From contig OZ241971.1 in assembly GCA_965204155.1 (NCBI GenBank), forward strand, positions 496,001 through 560,000: a DNA stretch of 64,000 nucleotides. The letters run 5' to 3'. Source of the DNA: UBA6522 sp965204155 (lineage in GTDB: Bacteria > Pseudomonadota > Gammaproteobacteria > Steroidobacterales > Rariloculaceae). Within the stretch, counting starts at the first letter, position 1, and every line of letters begins with the position of its first letter. The position numbers and the translations under genes are program-made. This document shows, piece after piece, positions 34,740 through 44,282 of the stretch. The notes under the pieces were generated by a model. It was not told the origin of the DNA and ran no database searches. It saw only the letters and a list, made by a program, of their open reading frames with translations.

Positions 34740-34937
34740 GTATGCAGGTCTCCTGCGGAAATCAGGACACGTAATAGCACGGTATGGGGTTGGTCGCCAG
34801 CCCGGTTGAGGTCGTATGTCGGGTTTATTGGGGGCGAGGGTGTGGCTTCGAGTCAGTGGCTTGGGTCACGCTTGACACTCGCGGGGCAAGTCATGAGTCT
34901 TGCGTGAAATTCACGGTTCACGGTCGAACTATCGTCA

Positions 34938-36785
34938 ATGCTCGGACATTCCACCAGATCTTCCGATAAGCCTGCGCTTGCGCTGCAGAGTTACCTGGGG
35001 GTGTTTCGGTACAGCCGCCGCGCGGTGGAGCTGGTTTGGTCCACGCACAAGGGGCTGACGATCGCGCTGGCGTTGCTGACGGTGACGGCGGGGGTATTGC
35101 CTGCGGGCATTGCCTACGTGGGCAAGCTGATTGTCGATGCGGTGGTGGCACAGATCGACGTGGTCCGGCTGGGGGGAGCGGTTGCCTACGGAGAGGTGCT
35201 GTGGTGGGTGCTGGTGGAAGGGCTGCTGGTTGCGTCGATGACCGGTGTGCAGCGGGGGATCGGGTTCTCGCAGGCGTTGCTGCGGGTGCTGATCAGCCAG
35301 CGGGTCAATGTGCTGATCCTGGAAAAGGCGCTGACGCTCGAGCTCGCGCAGTTCGAGGATTCGGAGTTCTACGACAAGCTCAACCGGGCACGTCAGGAGG
35401 CTTCCAGCCGTCCGCTGAGCCTGGTGAACCGGACCTTCGGGCTGGCTCAACACAGTATCTCCCTGTTGAGTTACGGCGGCCTGCTGGTGCAGTTCTCGCC
35501 GTGGGCCGTGCTGATCCTGCTGGCCGCCGGCCTGCCGTCCTTCATCGCCGAGGCCAACTTCTCCGGCGAACAGTTCCGCATATTCCGCTGGCGCTCGCCC
35601 CAGCGGCGCATGCTCATGTACCTGGAAATGGTGCTGGCCCGGGAGGACCATGCCAAGGAGGTCAAGCTGTTCGGCCTGGGCCGGGAACTGCTGGACCGCT
35701 ACCGGAGCATCTTCCGGGACCTCTACAAGGAAGACCGCTCGCTGGCCATCCGCCGCGATAGCTGGGGCTTCGGGCTGGGCGTATTCGGCAACGCGGCGTT
35801 CTACGGCACCTACGCCTGGATCGTGATCACCACCGTCCAGGGGGCCATCTCCCTGGGCGACATGACCATGTACCTGCTCGTCTTCAAGCAGGGGCAGGCA
35901 TCGGTCAGTTCCATGCTGACGGCGATCGGGGGCATGTACGAGGACAACCTGTACCTCTCCAACCTGTACGAGTATCTGGAGCAGGAATCCACCCAGCGGG
36001 CCGGCACGGCCGTGGCAGGACCCGATCCCGACGCCGGCCTGGAACTCACCGACGTCAGCTTCACCTATCCGGGCGCGAGGTTCCCGGCGCTGCGCAACGT
36101 CAATCTCAACATACGCAGCGGCCAGAGCGTCGCCATCGTCGGCATGAACGGTTCCGGGAAGACGACGCTGATCAAGCTGATGGCGGGGCTCTATTCGCCG
36201 CAAGGCGGCGAGATCCGCTTCCAGGGCCAGGATCTCGAGGACTGGGACCCGGCGCAACTGCGTGCAGCCTTCGGCATCATCTTCCAGGACTTCAATCGCT
36301 ACCAGCTCAAGGTCGGCGAAAACATCGGCGCCGGCGACGTGGAACACCTGTGGGACGAACCGCGCTGGATCGACGCGGCTTCAAGGGGCCAGTCCGCAGC
36401 GTTCATCGAACGGATGGAGGACGGCTACCACACCCAGCTTGGCCGCTGGTTCAACGACGGCCAGGAGCTGTCCGGCGGCGAGTGGCAGCGCATCGCCCTG
36501 TCACGCGCCTTCATGCGCAGCGGCGCCGACGTGCTGGTACTCGACGAACCGACCGCCTCCATGGACGCGCAATCCGAAGCCGAAATCTTCGACCACTTCC
36601 AATCGATGACCGCAGGCAAGATCGCCATCCTGATCTCCCACCGCTTCTCCACCGTACGCCGCGCCGAGCAGATCATCGTCATGGACGAGGGCAAGGTGGT
36701 CGAAACCGGCAGCCACGAATCCCTCCTCAACCTGAACGGCCTCTACGCCCGCCTGTTCGAACTCCAGGCCCGCGGCTACCGCTGA
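34938..36785 (+). CDS. ABC exporter, fused membrane and ATPase domains
   Basis: It is 615 residues. The N-terminal membrane domain (about 30-330) has six predicted helices, and the C-terminal ATPase has Walker A GMNGSGKTT, signature LSGGEWQR, Walker B VLVLDEPTA and switch SHRF. This is a half-transporter that should act as a dimer exporting a lipid, peptide or drug; the substrate is unknown. TTGACA lies 61 bases upstream at 34872 as a possible -35 with a poor -10. It is followed by a repeat-rich non-coding stretch. Confidence 0.92.
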   Translation: MLGHSTRSSDKPALALQSYLGVFRYSRRAVELVWSTHKGLTIALALLTVTAGVLPAGIAYVGKLIVDAVVAQIDVVRLGGAVAYGEVLWWVLVEGLLVASMTGVQRGIGFSQALLRVLISQRVNVLILEKALTLELAQFEDSEFYDKLNRARQEASSRPLSLVNRTFGLAQHSISLLSYGGLLVQFSPWAVLILLAAGLPSFIAEANFSGEQFRIFRWRSPQRRMLMYLEMVLAREDHAKEVKLFGLGRELLDRYRSIFRDLYKEDRSLAIRRDSWGFGLGVFGNAAFYGTYAWIVITTVQGAISLGDMTMYLLVFKQGQASVSSMLTAIGGMYEDNLYLSNLYEYLEQESTQRAGTAVAGPDPDAGLELTDVSFTYPGARFPALRNVNLNIRSGQSVAIVGMNGSGKTTLIKLMAGLYSPQGGEIRFQGQDLEDWDPAQLRAAFGIIFQDFNRYQLKVGENIGAGDVEHLWDEPRWIDAASRGQSAAFIERMEDGYHTQLGRWFNDGQELSGGEWQRIALSRAFMRSGADVLVLDEPTASMDAQSEAEIFDHFQSMTAGKIAILISHRFSTVRRAEQIIVMDEGKVVETGSHESLLNLNGLYARLFELQARGYR

Positions 36786-36802
36786 TCCCCGCGCACCCAT
36801 TG

Positions 36803-36957
36803 ATTGCTTTGGGTGTGCGCGAACAGTGCTTTCCCGCGTCGTGGGCGCGGAGCGAGCCATGGATGGCGCAGAGAGACGCGCCCTCGATTCTCCCCCCGCC
36901 AGGGATGGCGGGGGGAGATTGAGCGGGAAAGCACTGTTCGCGCACACCCAAAGCAAT
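36803..36957. repeat. Perfect 35-bp inverted repeat with nested hairpin
   Basis: Bases 36803-36837 and 36923-36957 are exact reverse complements. The 85-base spacer contains a second perfect 13-bp palindrome (36889-36901 with 36906-36918, 4-base loop). It lies in the 332-base gene-free gap 36786-37117. As RNA this would form a very stable cruciform-like structure downstream of the ABC exporter gene. Confidence 0.92.
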
Positions 36958-37060
36958 GGCGCGGGGCCATGGATGGCCAGGAGCGCCGAGCGCCGATCTG
37001 AGCCCGCCAGGGATGGCGGGCGAAGTTGAGCGCGCGAGCCCTGTCCACGCACGCCGATAA
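36857..37060. repeat. Two degenerate direct copies, period 110 bp
   Basis: The block beginning CCATGGATGGC at 36857 recurs at 36967. Each copy continues with a CCGCCAGGGATGGCGG palindrome, then a TTGAGCG motif and a CTGT-CGC-ACACC/ACGCC-like end. The second copy is diverged. Together with the 35-bp inverted repeat this makes a compound repeat filling the gap before ppc. Confidence 0.75.
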
Positions 37061-37117
37061 CGCCCCACGGCCGGGCGACTACCGTTACGTTACAATGCCG
37101 CTCACGGAGTGCTTTCA

Positions 37118-39859
37118 ATGCCCATCCACTCTTCACCAACCGTACGCCGTGCGGACATCTTCTTCCCCGAGAAGGACAAGGCTCTCCGACACGACGTTCA
37201 CCGCCTCGGAGAACTGGTCGGCGACGTGGTCAGGGAACAGGGCGGCGAAGCGCTCTTCGATCTGGTCGAATCGGCGCGCTGCGCATCCATCGCCCACCGG
37301 GAGGGCGACGCGCAGGCACCAGAGAAGCTCCGGCGACTGCTGGCATCCCTCGACCCGGAAACCGCCACGGAGTTCATTCGCGCGTTTTCCACCTACTTCC
37401 AGGTGGTCAACATGGCCGAGAAGGTGCACCGGATCCGGCGGCGCAGAGCCTACCTGAGGGACACGGCAACGCCCCAGCCACGCGGGTTTGAAGACGTCCT
37501 GGCGCGACTCAGGGCCGGCAGCGTCAGCGCCGAAACGATTCTGGACGCGATGACGGAACTGTCCGTGGAACCCGTATTCGCCGCACACCCCATGGAAGTG
37601 ACGCGCCGCACGTTGCTGACTCACCAGCAGAGCGTCGCAAGGCACCTGATCCGGATGCTCGATCCCAATCTCACGCCCCAGGAAGTAAAGGCCCAGATGG
37701 CCAGCATTCGAATGGAAATCACCGCAAGCTGGCAGACCGAGGAGCACCCGCAGGAACATGGGCGCGTGAACGACGAGGCGGAACATATCCTGTTTTTCCT
37801 GACCGACGTCCTGTACCGCATCATCCCGCCCTTCTACGAACAGCTTGCGGAGACCGTAAGGGAAGCGTTTCCGGCCATTCCCGAATCGCTGCAACTGCCC
37901 ACCATGGTGAGGTTCGGTTCCTGGGCGGGGGGCGACATGGACGGCAACCCGGACGTGACCGCCAAGACCATTCGCCAGACGCTCGCGCGGCAAAAGGCCC
38001 TGGTGCTGAACCTCTACCACCGGGAGTGCGGATCGCTGGCAAGGCATCTTAGCCAGAGCGACAGTCGCGTAAGGGTCTGCGAATCGCTGCGAACCCGCAG
38101 TGCCTTCTACGCCGGACACTTCCCTCATGCGGCGAATGCCATTCCGGCCCGTCACCGGCAGATGCCCTACCGGGTTTTTCTCGCCCTGGTGGCTGCCCGC
38201 CTGCGCGCCACCCATGAAGAGAGTGCGTTTCCCTACGAATCGCCGGACGAATTCATTGAAGACATCGACCTCCTTGCCGACAGCCTGCGGGCCAACAAGG
38301 GGGCGAATTCGGGACTCTTCGCGGCTCAGCGGCTGCGCCGGCGGGCGGACACGTTCGGGTTCCACATCGCCACGCTCGATATCCGCCAGAACGCACGGGT
38401 ACACCGCCGCGTCGTGGCCGAGGGATTGCAGGAACAGGGTTGGCTCGATACCTCCATCGAGGAACGGACCGCACGCCTGCAGGCGGCTCTGGAACGGCGC
38501 GAGTCGCCGGTGGGCCGGCTGTCGTCCGATGCGCGGCGAACGCTGGCCGTTTTCCAGACCATCGCCCACTGCCGCCGCAAGTACGGCGCCCGTTCCATCG
38601 GCCCCTACATCGTCAGCATGGCCCACGGACCCGACGACGTACTCTCGGTGCTGTTGCTGGCCCGCTGGGGAGACCTGGGCACCAAGGGATTGCCGGTGCC
38701 GCTGGACGTGGTGCCGATGTTCGAAACCGTCGAGGACCTGGAGAGTTCTTCCGCCATCCTGGAGCGTTTACTGCAGGATGAGAGCTATTCCGCCCATTTG
38801 CGGCATCGCGGTTCCCGGCAGATGGTCATGGTGGGCTTTTCGGACAGCAACAAGGACGGTGGTGTCGCCTCGGCCCGCTGGACCCTGCAGAACGCCCAGC
38901 GCGATCTCGTGGACACGCTGCAACGGTTCGGCATCACCCTGACCCTGTTCCATGGCCGCGGCAGCACGCTGAGCCGGGGCGGCGGCCGACTCGACGAGGC
39001 GCTGATGGCATCCCCGGCGGGCGCAGTCACCGGACGGCTGCGCATTACCGAGCAGGGGGACATGATCAACGCAAAATACGGCCTCCGCGGAATCGCCATG
39101 CGTTCGCTGAAACGAAGCATCGGCTCCTTGCTCTGGGCCACGGCCGGCGGCTATGTGCCCTCCAAATCGGAAAACCGCTGGCGCACGATCATGGGAGAAA
39201 TTGCGGCGACCAGCCGCCAGGCCTACAAGGAAACGGTATTCGATCGCGCCGAATTCAACACCTATTTCAGGGCGGCCACTCCCATCGACGTGATCGAACG
39301 GCTGGGCATGGGCGCGCGGGCCGGCGTGGACGAGCACGATTACCGCTCCAACGAACCCCGGGCCAATCCCTGGTTGTTCGCGTGGACGCAGAATCGCGCG
39401 TTTCTTCCGGGGTGGTTCGGTCTGGGGGCCGGGCTGGAACACGCTGCCCGGAAGTACGGTGTGCCCGCACTCCGCAACATGTTCGCCGACCTGAACTTCT
39501 TCCGGGTGCTGATCACGGATACGGAACTCGTGCTGGGCAAGGCGGACCTCACCGTCTCGGAACGATACTCGCGGCTTGCCGGTCCCCTGCACGAGATGTT
39601 CTTTCCCGTGATGCGCGAGGAATTCGACCGCTGCGCGAACCTGGTGATGGAGATCACCGATCAGGGTGAACTGTTGCAGCGCTCCAGAACGCTGCGCCGC
39701 GCGATACGGCTGCGAAACCCCTACGTGGATCCCATGAGCCTGCTGCAGGCCGATCTTCTGGAACGCTGGCGCCGCAGCGGCCGGCGGGACGACGCCTTGC
39801 TGCAACCGCTGGTCGCCAGCATCTACGGCATCGCCCACGGAATGCAGACCACCGGGTGA
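37118..39859 (+). CDS. ppc: Phosphoenolpyruvate carboxylase (divergent signatures)
   Basis: Carboxylates phosphoenolpyruvate to oxaloacetate to refill the TCA cycle. It is 913 residues from ATG 37118, which has GGAG eight bases upstream; TACAAT 22 bases before the ATG may be the -10. The catalytic His region reads VFAAHPMEVTRR instead of the usual TAHPTE. GSWAGGDMDGNPDVT, VGFSDSNKDGGVASA and LFHGRGSTLSRGGG are present, the last with changes from GRGG...RGGGP. The family C-terminus GxxxGMxxTG is kept (GIAHGMQTTG). It faces ybbA six bases downstream. Confidence 0.93.
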   Translation: MPIHSSPTVRRADIFFPEKDKALRHDVHRLGELVGDVVREQGGEALFDLVESARCASIAHREGDAQAPEKLRRLLASLDPETATEFIRAFSTYFQVVNMAEKVHRIRRRRAYLRDTATPQPRGFEDVLARLRAGSVSAETILDAMTELSVEPVFAAHPMEVTRRTLLTHQQSVARHLIRMLDPNLTPQEVKAQMASIRMEITASWQTEEHPQEHGRVNDEAEHILFFLTDVLYRIIPPFYEQLAETVREAFPAIPESLQLPTMVRFGSWAGGDMDGNPDVTAKTIRQTLARQKALVLNLYHRECGSLARHLSQSDSRVRVCESLRTRSAFYAGHFPHAANAIPARHRQMPYRVFLALVAARLRATHEESAFPYESPDEFIEDIDLLADSLRANKGANSGLFAAQRLRRRADTFGFHIATLDIRQNARVHRRVVAEGLQEQGWLDTSIEERTARLQAALERRESPVGRLSSDARRTLAVFQTIAHCRRKYGARSIGPYIVSMAHGPDDVLSVLLLARWGDLGTKGLPVPLDVVPMFETVEDLESSSAILERLLQDESYSAHLRHRGSRQMVMVGFSDSNKDGGVASARWTLQNAQRDLVDTLQRFGITLTLFHGRGSTLSRGGGRLDEALMASPAGAVTGRLRITEQGDMINAKYGLRGIAMRSLKRSIGSLLWATAGGYVPSKSENRWRTIMGEIAATSRQAYKETVFDRAEFNTYFRAATPIDVIERLGMGARAGVDEHDYRSNEPRANPWLFAWTQNRAFLPGWFGLGAGLEHAARKYGVPALRNMFADLNFFRVLITDTELVLGKADLTVSERYSRLAGPLHEMFFPVMREEFDRCANLVMEITDQGELLQRSRTLRRAIRLRNPYVDPMSLLQADLLERWRRSGRRDDALLQPLVASIYGIAHGMQTTG

Positions 39860-39865
39860 CGCCGA

Positions 39866-40567
39866 TCAGCCCGCCTGCTCCGCGGCGATGGTGCGCACAA
39901 TGCGTCCTGCCGCCATTTCGAACATCCGATCACACTTGCGGGCCGCAACCAGGTCGTGGGTCACCAGCACCAGGGTGGTGTCCGACGCGGCATTGAGCTC
40001 GAACAGCAGGTCCAGGACGCGTTCCCCGGTGACGTTGTCCAGATTCCCCGTGGGCTCGTCGGCAAACAGCATCGACGGCCCGGTGACGAATGCCCGGGCG
40101 ATGGCGACGCGCTGCTTCTCCCCGCCGGACAACTGCCTGGGGTAGTGATGCAGGCGCTCGGCCAGTCCGACCCGGACCAGCGCATCCTCGGCGCGGCCCG
40201 CCTGGTTCGCCGCCCCGCCGAGTTCCAGGGGCAGGAGGACGTTCTCGAACGCCGTCAGCGACGGCAACAGGTGGAACGACTGGAACACGAAGCCCACATG
40301 GCGGCTTCGGAGCCTGGCGCGGCCGTCCTCATCCAGGCCGGTCACTTCCACGCCATTCAGCCAGACCTGCCCCGAGGTGGGCTCGTCGAGTCCTGCCAGC
40401 AGCGACAGCAGCGTCGACTTGCCGGCGCCGGAGGGGCCGACCACGGCCGCCGTTTCGCCCTGATTCACGGTCAGGCTGGCGTCGTTCAGGATAGTCAACT
40501 CCCCCTCGGGGCTGGTAACCTTTTTGGTCAGGGCCTGCGCCGTCAAGAGCGAGTTCTGTTCGATCAT
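39866..40567 (-). CDS. ybbA: ABC transporter ATPase, YbbA/LolD-like
   Basis: A 233-residue stand-alone ATPase of the MacB/LolD group. Walker A is GPSGAGKST, the signature LSGGEKQR, Walker B SMLFADEPTGNLD, and H-loop VTHD. The divergent tesA neighbour identifies it as the YbbA type, which usually works with a large YbbP permease; no permease gene is adjacent here. The ATG at 40567 shares bases with the tesA ATG; a TTG three codons upstream is possible. Confidence 0.88.
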   Translation of the reverse strand: MIEQNSLLTAQALTKKVTSPEGELTILNDASLTVNQGETAAVVGPSGAGKSTLLSLLAGLDEPTSGQVWLNGVEVTGLDEDGRARLRSRHVGFVFQSFHLLPSLTAFENVLLPLELGGAANQAGRAEDALVRVGLAERLHHYPRQLSGGEKQRVAIARAFVTGPSMLFADEPTGNLDNVTGERVLDLLFELNAASDTTLVLVTHDLVAARKCDRMFEMAAGRIVRTIAAEQAG

Positions 40568-41216
40568 GTTGTCCAAAGTTCACGCACCCGGTCGTGTAGC
40601 GTTCCTGTGCTTCGTCAGCGTCGTTGCGTGGTGCGCCGCCCACGGCGCCGGCACCGGACCCATCGTCGTACTCGGCGATTCCCTGAGCAGCGGCTATGGA
40701 TTGAGCCGGGACGATCAGTCCTGGGTCGCCATGCTCCAGCAACGACTTCGTGGCGAAGGGTACGGGTATGAGGTCGTCAATGCCAGTATCTCCGGCGACA
40801 CGACCTCCGGCGGACTGGCCCGGCTGCCCGCGCTGCTGGAAGCGCACAGCCCGTCGGTCGTGATCCTGGAACTGGGCGGCAACGACGGCCTGCGCGGTCA
40901 GCCGCTGGCGAGTCTGCGCGGCAACCTGCTGCAGATGATCGAACTGGTGCTGGCCAGCGGGGCAACGCCGGTGCTGGCGGGAATGCAGATTCCGCCGAAC
41001 TACGGTCCGGCCTATGCCGGGGAGTTCGCCCGGACGTATCCCGATCTCGCCGCACAGTTCGGCATTCCGCTGGTGGGTTTCCTGCTGGAGGATGTCGCGC
41101 TGAACTCGGAACTGATGCAGCCGGACGGCATTCATCCCAACGCCGGCGGCAACGCAGTCATGCTGGACAACGTCTGGCCGGTGCTCGCCGAAGTACTGGA
41201 GGCGGGAGAGACCTAG
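40566..41216 (+). CDS. tesA: Arylesterase / lysophospholipase / thioesterase I
   Basis: A 216-residue SGNH hydrolase. A signal peptide (VAFLCFVSVVAWCAAHGAG) points to the periplasm. The catalytic Ser is in VVLGDSLSSGYGL (block I), Gly in ASISGDTTSGG (II), Asn in ELGGNDGLRG (III), and the Asp-His pair in PDGIHPNAGGN (V). It acts on acyl-thioesters, lysophospholipids and aryl esters in the family. It is followed by fadD after 67 bases; both handle fatty acids. Confidence 0.93.
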   Translation: MLSKVHAPGRVAFLCFVSVVAWCAAHGAGTGPIVVLGDSLSSGYGLSRDDQSWVAMLQQRLRGEGYGYEVVNASISGDTTSGGLARLPALLEAHSPSVVILELGGNDGLRGQPLASLRGNLLQMIELVLASGATPVLAGMQIPPNYGPAYAGEFARTYPDLAAQFGIPLVGFLLEDVALNSELMQPDGIHPNAGGNAVMLDNVWPVLAEVLEAGET

Positions 41217-41283
41217 GGCTCAATCCAACCGATAATGGCGTAGCAGTAAACAGAGCACTGGAAATGCAAGGAACCGTGCAAAC

Positions 41284-42951
41284 ATGACCACCAACGAAAA
41301 CAGACCCTGGTTGAGCGCCTATCCGGAAGGCGTCCCGGCCGAGATCGATCCTGAAGGTTACGCATCGCTCAAGTCTCTTGTTGAGCGCAGTTTCAGCGAG
41401 TTCGAATCGTTGCCCGCCTTCTCCAACGCCGGTACGCGGATCAGCTACGGGGAGACGGATGAGCTGAGCCGGCATTTCGCGGCCTTCCTGCAAGCCCGGG
41501 GACTGCGGCACGGCGACCGCATCGCCATCATGATGCCCAACCTCCTTCAGTATCCCATTGCGGTGTTCGCGGCGCTGCGCGCAGGCCTTGTGGTGGTCAA
41601 CGTCAATCCCATGTATACGCCGCGGGAACTTGAGCATCAGCTCAAGGACAGCGGCGCAAAAGCCATCCTCGTGCTGGAAAATTTCGCGCATACCGTGGAA
41701 CAGGTCGTGCAGGACACCAATGTGGAGACGGTGATCGTCACCGAAATCGGGGACCAGTTCCCGCTGTTCAAACGCGTGCTCTTCAACTTCGTGGTACGGC
41801 GTGTCAAGAAAATGATCCCGCAGTGGAACATCGCCGGGACGATTCGCTACCGCGCCGCAATGGCGCAGGGACGGCGCGCATCCTTCGAGGACGTGGAGGT
41901 CACGGGGGAAGACATCGCGTTCCTGCAGTACACCGGCGGCACCACCGGCGTGGCCAAGGGCGCCATGCTCACTCACCGGAACATGGTCGCCAACATTCTC
42001 CAGATCTCGGCGTGGTCCAAGCCCTGGCTCCAGGGCCCCGGGGACATCGGCGCCGCACCCCTTCCGCTGTATCACATCTTCGCGCTCTCGGTGAACCTGT
42101 TCCTGTTCTTCGAACTCGGCGGCCACGACATGCTGGTCACCAACCCCAGGGACCTGCCGAGTTTCATCAAGGACCTGGCACGCGAGCCGGTGACGCTCCT
42201 CACCGGCGTCAACACGCTGTTCGCGACGCTGCTGGAATCCCCCGATTTCCAGGCGCTGGACTTCAGCAAGCTGAAGATCTGCCTGGGCGGCGGCATGGCC
42301 GTACAGAGCGATGTCGCGGCGCGCTGGAAGGCGCTGACCGGGCAGAGCCTTTGCCAGGGATACGGGTTGACGGAGACCTCGCCCGTGGTCACGGCCAATC
42401 CGCTGGACGGGCGCGAGTTCAACGGCTCCGTCGGCCTGCCCATCCCGTCCACGGACGTGGAAATCCGCGACGACGACGGCAACACGCTGGCGATGGGCGA
42501 AATCGGCGAGATCTGCGTTCGCGGCCCCCAGGTCATGCGCGGATACTGGCAGCGGCCCGGGGCGACGGCCGAGATTCTTTCCGATGACGGCTGGCTGCAG
42601 ACCGGCGACATCGGCCGCATGGACGAGGAGGGATTCTTCTACATCGAGGACCGCAAGAAGGACATGATCATCGTCTCCGGCTTCAACGTCTATCCCAACG
42701 AGGTCGAGGATGTCGCCACCGGCCACCCGGGCGTACTGGAAGCCGCGGCCATCGGCATCCCGCACGAGCAGTCCGGCGAGGCGGTGCGGCTGTTCGTGGT
42801 CCGGCGCGACCCGGAGTTGACCGCCGACGACGTCATCGCCCATTGCCGGGAAAACCTGACCGGCTACAAGATTCCCAGGGAAGTGGTGTTCCGGGACGAC
42901 CTGCCCAAGACCAACGTGGGCAAGATCCTGCGGCGCGAGCTTCGCGACTGA
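41284..42951 (+). CDS. fadD: Long-chain-fatty-acid--CoA ligase
   Basis: Activates fatty acids to acyl-CoA at the membrane via an acyl-AMP. It is 555 residues. The AMP-binding motif YTGGTTGVAKGAMLTHRN, QGYGLTETSP, the hinge TGDIGRMDEEGFFYIEDRKKDMIIVSGFNVYPNEVE and the C-terminal catalytic lysine in KTNVGKILRRELRD are all present. The ATG is preceded by AAGGAA. High similarity to FadD in layout is by eye. Confidence 0.95.
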   Translation: MTTNENRPWLSAYPEGVPAEIDPEGYASLKSLVERSFSEFESLPAFSNAGTRISYGETDELSRHFAAFLQARGLRHGDRIAIMMPNLLQYPIAVFAALRAGLVVVNVNPMYTPRELEHQLKDSGAKAILVLENFAHTVEQVVQDTNVETVIVTEIGDQFPLFKRVLFNFVVRRVKKMIPQWNIAGTIRYRAAMAQGRRASFEDVEVTGEDIAFLQYTGGTTGVAKGAMLTHRNMVANILQISAWSKPWLQGPGDIGAAPLPLYHIFALSVNLFLFFELGGHDMLVTNPRDLPSFIKDLAREPVTLLTGVNTLFATLLESPDFQALDFSKLKICLGGGMAVQSDVAARWKALTGQSLCQGYGLTETSPVVTANPLDGREFNGSVGLPIPSTDVEIRDDDGNTLAMGEIGEICVRGPQVMRGYWQRPGATAEILSDDGWLQTGDIGRMDEEGFFYIEDRKKDMIIVSGFNVYPNEVEDVATGHPGVLEAAAIGIPHEQSGEAVRLFVVRRDPELTADDVIAHCRENLTGYKIPREVVFRDDLPKTNVGKILRRELRD

Positions 42952-43037
42952 CTTGCAGATCCCTGCGGATCGGCGCGACTCCGATGCACTGAATTCTCGC
43001 AATCAACGGACCGATCGACAGCCGGGCGCAACCCGGG

Positions 43038-44282
43038 TCAGGCGACCAGGCCCCAAAGCAGGTAGATCGCGATCCCCACCAGTCCGCCCACCAGGGTGCC
43101 GTTGATGCGAATGAATTGCAGGTCCCGGCCGATATACAGTTCGATTCGGTCCGCGGTCGCGGCGGGGTCCCACTGCTCGATGGTTTCGGAGATGAAGGCG
43201 CTCAGGGGCTGGCGGTAGTTGTCCACCAGGTAGAGGATCAGGTTTCGCAGCCAGCGATTGGCCTGCCGGTTGACATCGCCGTCCTCGCGGAGTGCATGAC
43301 CGATGCCCTGCAATTCGCCGTCGATCGCCAGCCGGCCGAGGGACTGCGGATCGCGTAGCGACGCCACCAGAAACTCGCGCACCTTGTCCCAGAGTTCCTG
43401 AGAGTAGTCGCGCACCGCGGGGTGATCGAGAAATTCGTCCCTGAGCGCCCTGCCCCGCCGCTTCATGTCCGGATCGTCGCCGAGGGTCGTGCGCAGGTCG
43501 GAGAGCCAGACATTGAACCTGTCCCTTGCGGGATGCGTCGAATCGGCGCCGATCTCGTCCAGGACGCGTTGCAACTCTCCGATCAGTTGGTCGTAGATCT
43601 CGCGGTCCACGAATTTCGGCAGCCACCAGGGGCTGCGATCCTCGATGCGTTCGCGAATGCGGTCCTTGTTGTGTTCCAGTTGTTCAAGGCCGAACCGCAC
43701 CAGGTGATCCACCACCGCCCGGGAGTGCCGGCCCGAAGAGACCACGTCCAGCGCGGCCTGGAACGCCGACGACAGCGGCGCCCGGTCCAGCGCCGTGCCC
43801 AGAATTTCCCGCAGGGCGTTGCGCAGCTGGGCACTGTCGGTGGCGTTCAGCAGCCACACCAGCCCGACGCTGATGTCACGGCCCAGGTTGCGCGCATTGC
43901 GGCCTTCGCCAAGCCAGGCACCCACCCGCGCGGCCAGGTCCACTCCTTCCAGGCGCGCCGCCACCGTCTCCCTGACCAGGAAATGGTCGCGGATGAAGTC
44001 CGCCAGCAGGCGGCCGATCTCGTCCTTGCGCGTGGGCACGATGGCGGTATGGGGAATCGGCAGGCCCAGCGGACGGCGGAACAGGGCCGTGACCGCGAAC
44101 CAGTCTGCCAGCGCGCCGATGAGCCCGGCTTCGGCAAATGCCTGGACCAGTCCCAACCACGGGTAACGGGGCAGCAGCAGGCTGGTGGCGACGAACAACG
44201 CCGCCATGGCGGCCAGCAGCCCCGTGGCGATCCAGCGCATTCGCGCCAGGCGCCGCGACATCACCGCTTCTGCGGACTTCAT
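43038..44282 (-). CDS. DUF445 family membrane-anchored protein
   Basis: A 414-residue DUF445 protein. A transmembrane segment near residues 18-40 and a C-terminal one (LVGGLVGIAIYLLWG) bracket a long charged helical region. The family motif FAEAGLIGALADWFAVTALFRRPLGLPIPHTAIVPTRKDEIG is clear. The function is unknown. Its ATG overlaps the pyrF stop as ATGA, and it is the last gene of the aroK-aroB-dgt-pyrF run. Confidence 0.9.
   Translation of the reverse strand: MKSAEAVMSRRLARMRWIATGLLAAMAALFVATSLLLPRYPWLGLVQAFAEAGLIGALADWFAVTALFRRPLGLPIPHTAIVPTRKDEIGRLLADFIRDHFLVRETVAARLEGVDLAARVGAWLGEGRNARNLGRDISVGLVWLLNATDSAQLRNALREILGTALDRAPLSSAFQAALDVVSSGRHSRAVVDHLVRFGLEQLEHNKDRIRERIEDRSPWWLPKFVDREIYDQLIGELQRVLDEIGADSTHPARDRFNVWLSDLRTTLGDDPDMKRRGRALRDEFLDHPAVRDYSQELWDKVREFLVASLRDPQSLGRLAIDGELQGIGHALREDGDVNRQANRWLRNLILYLVDNYRQPLSAFISETIEQWDPAATADRIELYIGRDLQFIRINGTLVGGLVGIAIYLLWGLVA

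Noticed and set aside
36501..37139. Minus-strand frame across the repeat region with repeated PPSLAG and AIHG peptides
   Set aside because: The peptide repeats only mirror the DNA repeats; it also overlaps the ABC exporter 3' end and has no ribosome site.
41158..43002. 614-codon minus-strand frame
   Set aside because: Antisense shadow of fadD, whose AMP-binding motifs are complete.
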